The notes beneath the pieces were generated by a model. That model was given only the letters and a program-made list of their open reading frames with translations, made no database searches and was not told the origin of the DNA. The position numbers were made by a program, and so were the translations under genes. Positions 6,205 to 6,991 of a stretch of 6,991 bases of DNA are shown one piece after another (position 1 is the stretch's first letter; every line of letters starts with the position of its first letter). The DNA is from Desulfosarcina sp. Its GTDB lineage: Bacteria; Desulfobacterota; Desulfobacteria; Desulfobacterales; Desulfosarcinaceae. The DNA lies in NCBI GenBank assembly GCA_018224455.1, contig JAGTUY010000065.1, positions 1-6,991 of the forward strand, in the 5' to 3' direction.

Positions 6205-6591
6205 ATGCCGGGCCGGCTTGGTCCAGGCGGGCGTCGGATTTACCGAAAACAAGCGCAGCTGCCCGCAAGGATCGTCACCGGCACCGACCCCATTCTCGAC
6301 AAATACGGCCTGCCGTGCGTGCCGATGATCCACTGCTTTCCGACCGACGACGACCGCCGCGTCGATATGACCGAAGGCAACGCCAACGGCAAAAACCGCT
6401 CCATTGAGGATTTTCTTGATACCGAAACGGTCATGCCGAACATCTCCGCCAAAGACGAATACCTGAAATACCGCAACGCACTGAAGGAAAACATCCTGAA
6501 ACGGACCGACCTGCGGGGAATCGACATCAAGACCATTCTGCGCGCCCGTGAGAAGGGGCTCGACCTGCTCAAGGCCAACCTCGAGAGGTGA
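6205..6591 (+). CDS. Probable 3' remnant of a transglutaminase-like protein
   Basis: A 128-codon frame starts 16 bases after arsC. From about residue 20 the sequence reads like a real protein: PARIVTG (20-26), then PMIHCF (40-45) and RRVDMTEGN (51-59), which resemble the catalytic His (His43) and Asp (Asp54) segments of transglutaminase-like domains, followed by a charged helical tail ending KANLER. Against an intact gene: no ribosome binding site before 6205, the first 19 residues are Arg/Gly-rich and unlike the rest, and the expected catalytic Cys is absent in this frame. A Cys in the next frame (6206-6208, in WACRAGLVQAG) lies about 18 codons before PARIVTG, roughly where the catalytic Cys would be expected. 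Inference: a 5'-truncated, frameshifted gene remnant. Family assignment rests on remembered motif shape; a lineage-specific hypothetical protein is the alternative. Confidence 0.45.
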   Translation: MPGRLGPGGRRIYRKQAQLPARIVTGTDPILDKYGLPCVPMIHCFPTDDDRRVDMTEGNANGKNRSIEDFLDTETVMPNISAKDEYLKYRNALKENILKRTDLRGIDIKTILRAREKGLDLLKANLER

Positions 6592-6712
6592 TTGGTAACG
6601 ACCGGTCCGGCGTATCGGCGCCGCGCTGTTCTTTTACCCTGGTAATGGCGCAAATCGGCAATACCTGCTTCCATCGGTTCATTTTCAGTCCCGCAGCGAT
6701 GGTTGCCATCAT
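6569..6712 (-). CDS. Possible small protein of 47 residues, unknown function
   Basis: On the minus strand AGGAGG (6719-6724) lies 6 bases before an ATG at 6712, which opens a 47-codon frame (MMATIAAGLKMNRWKQVLPI and onward) ending at 6569. I recognise no family, signal peptide or membrane helix. Its 3' end overlaps the transglutaminase-like frame by 23 bases tail to tail. The strong ribosome site is the only positive sign, so it may be chance. Confidence 0.2.
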   Translation of the reverse strand: MMATIAAGLKMNRWKQVLPICAITRVKEQRGADTPDRSLPITSRGWP

Positions 6713-6813
6713 ACCTATCCTCCTCTGTGAACCGCGATAGCGAGCGCATTCCACGCCGCTCGCCGCGGGCAGGGTTCATTCAACACCCATCTTCGGCATC
6801 GCACGCAACCAAT

Positions 6814-6872
6814 GCAAGCCTTTTTTCCAGCGGAAGTCACAGGGGAAAAGGCCTGCGAGGTTCGCCTTCCCC
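6814..6872. repeat. Overlapping, mutually exclusive inverted repeats
   Basis: The segment GGGGAAAAGGCCTGC (6842-6856) can pair with GCAAGCCTTTTTTCC (6814-6828; one mismatch, two G-T pairs, loop of about 13) or with GCCTTCCCC (6864-6872; two-base bulge, loop of about 11). No U-run follows, so this is not a standard terminator. The role is unknown. Confidence 0.3.
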
Positions 6873-6905
6873 GCATCGCTTGCCCGTATTCTGGAAAATT
6901 ATTGT

Positions 6906-6923
6906 CCTCATACAATGCTAACA
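6906..6923 (+). promoter_or_regulatory. Weak third Pho-box-like element
   Basis: GCTAACA (6917-6923) is preceded 11 bp upstream by CCTCATA (6906-6912, 4 of 7 to GCTAACA). The 17 bases at 6907-6923 match 13 of 17 of the last lipase pair (4641-4657). TAATCT (6933-6938) begins 9 bp downstream, where a -10 would be expected, but is a poor match (3 of 6). It may control a gene beyond the right edge. Confidence 0.3.
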
Positions 6924-6991
6924 ATGAACCGGTAATCTTTAAAAAAGAGCAATGGTCCGCTGACAACTTCTGGCGAATCCATGGTCGAGCA

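Larger units (their letters stand above)
6592..6991. other. Region without a convincing gene, with one Pho-box-like site near the right edge
   Basis: Frames on both strands here are short and Arg/Ser/Pro-rich, with no recognisable motifs, apart from the weak small-protein candidate on the minus strand at 6569-6712. Visible structure: two overlapping inverted repeats at 6814-6872 and a GCTAACA at 6917-6923. This is probably the leader region of a gene lying to the right of the window. Confidence 0.5.

Noticed and set aside
5718..6206. 162-codon minus-strand frame opposite arsC
   Set aside because: The plus strand encodes ArsC with all catalytic residues; the antisense product has no recognisable motif.
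6703..6966. Short frames on both strands at the right edge (6703-6921 plus, 6715-6966 minus)
   Set aside because: Arg/Ser/Pro-rich or mixed composition without motifs, no convincing ribosome sites, and they overlap each other.

Overview
The window looks like chromosomal DNA of a GC-rich Gram-negative bacterium. Protein style (an inner-membrane GH17-GT2 fusion, a thioredoxin-type ArsC, a class 3 lipase) recalls sulfate-reducing Desulfobacterota such as Desulfosarcina relatives. That assignment is an impression from protein style, not a proven placement. I see no tRNA, rRNA, CRISPR array, transposase or phage gene.

Layout. Positions 1-1419 (minus) hold the first 473 codons of a large membrane enzyme: a periplasmic GH17 domain, then transmembrane helices, then the start of a cytoplasmic family 2 glycosyltransferase. 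The gene runs off the left edge. A 392-base divergent intergenic region follows, and then a secreted clan GH-A glycoside hydrolase (1812-3263, plus) with a C-terminal Ig/PKD-like domain. These two genes look like a module that makes and trims an exported or periplasmic glucan, perhaps beta-1,3-linked. A PLP enzyme of the D-cysteine desulfhydrase/ACC deaminase family (3287-4303, minus) converges on the hydrolase with only 23 bases between stop codons.

The right half has a class 3 lipase (4774-5592, plus), a thioredoxin-coupled arsenate reductase arsC (5733-6188, plus) and a short ORF (6205-6591) that looks like the 3' part of a transglutaminase-like gene, probably a remnant. The last 400 bases hold no convincing gene.

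The most interesting signal is regulatory. Upstream of the lipase, four 7-base units (three exact GCTAACA, one TCTGACA) are spaced exactly 11 bp apart, just ahead of a good sigma-70 promoter. Upstream of arsC a two-unit copy of the same element (15 of 18 bases identical to the central lipase pair) lies 9 bp before a CATAAT -10 box. This is the geometry of a PhoB-type Pho box. A third, weaker copy lies near the right edge. The lipase, arsC and perhaps a gene beyond the window may therefore form a small regulon of an OmpR/PhoB-family response regulator. A phosphate-starvation signal would make sense for arsC, because arsenate enters through phosphate transporters.
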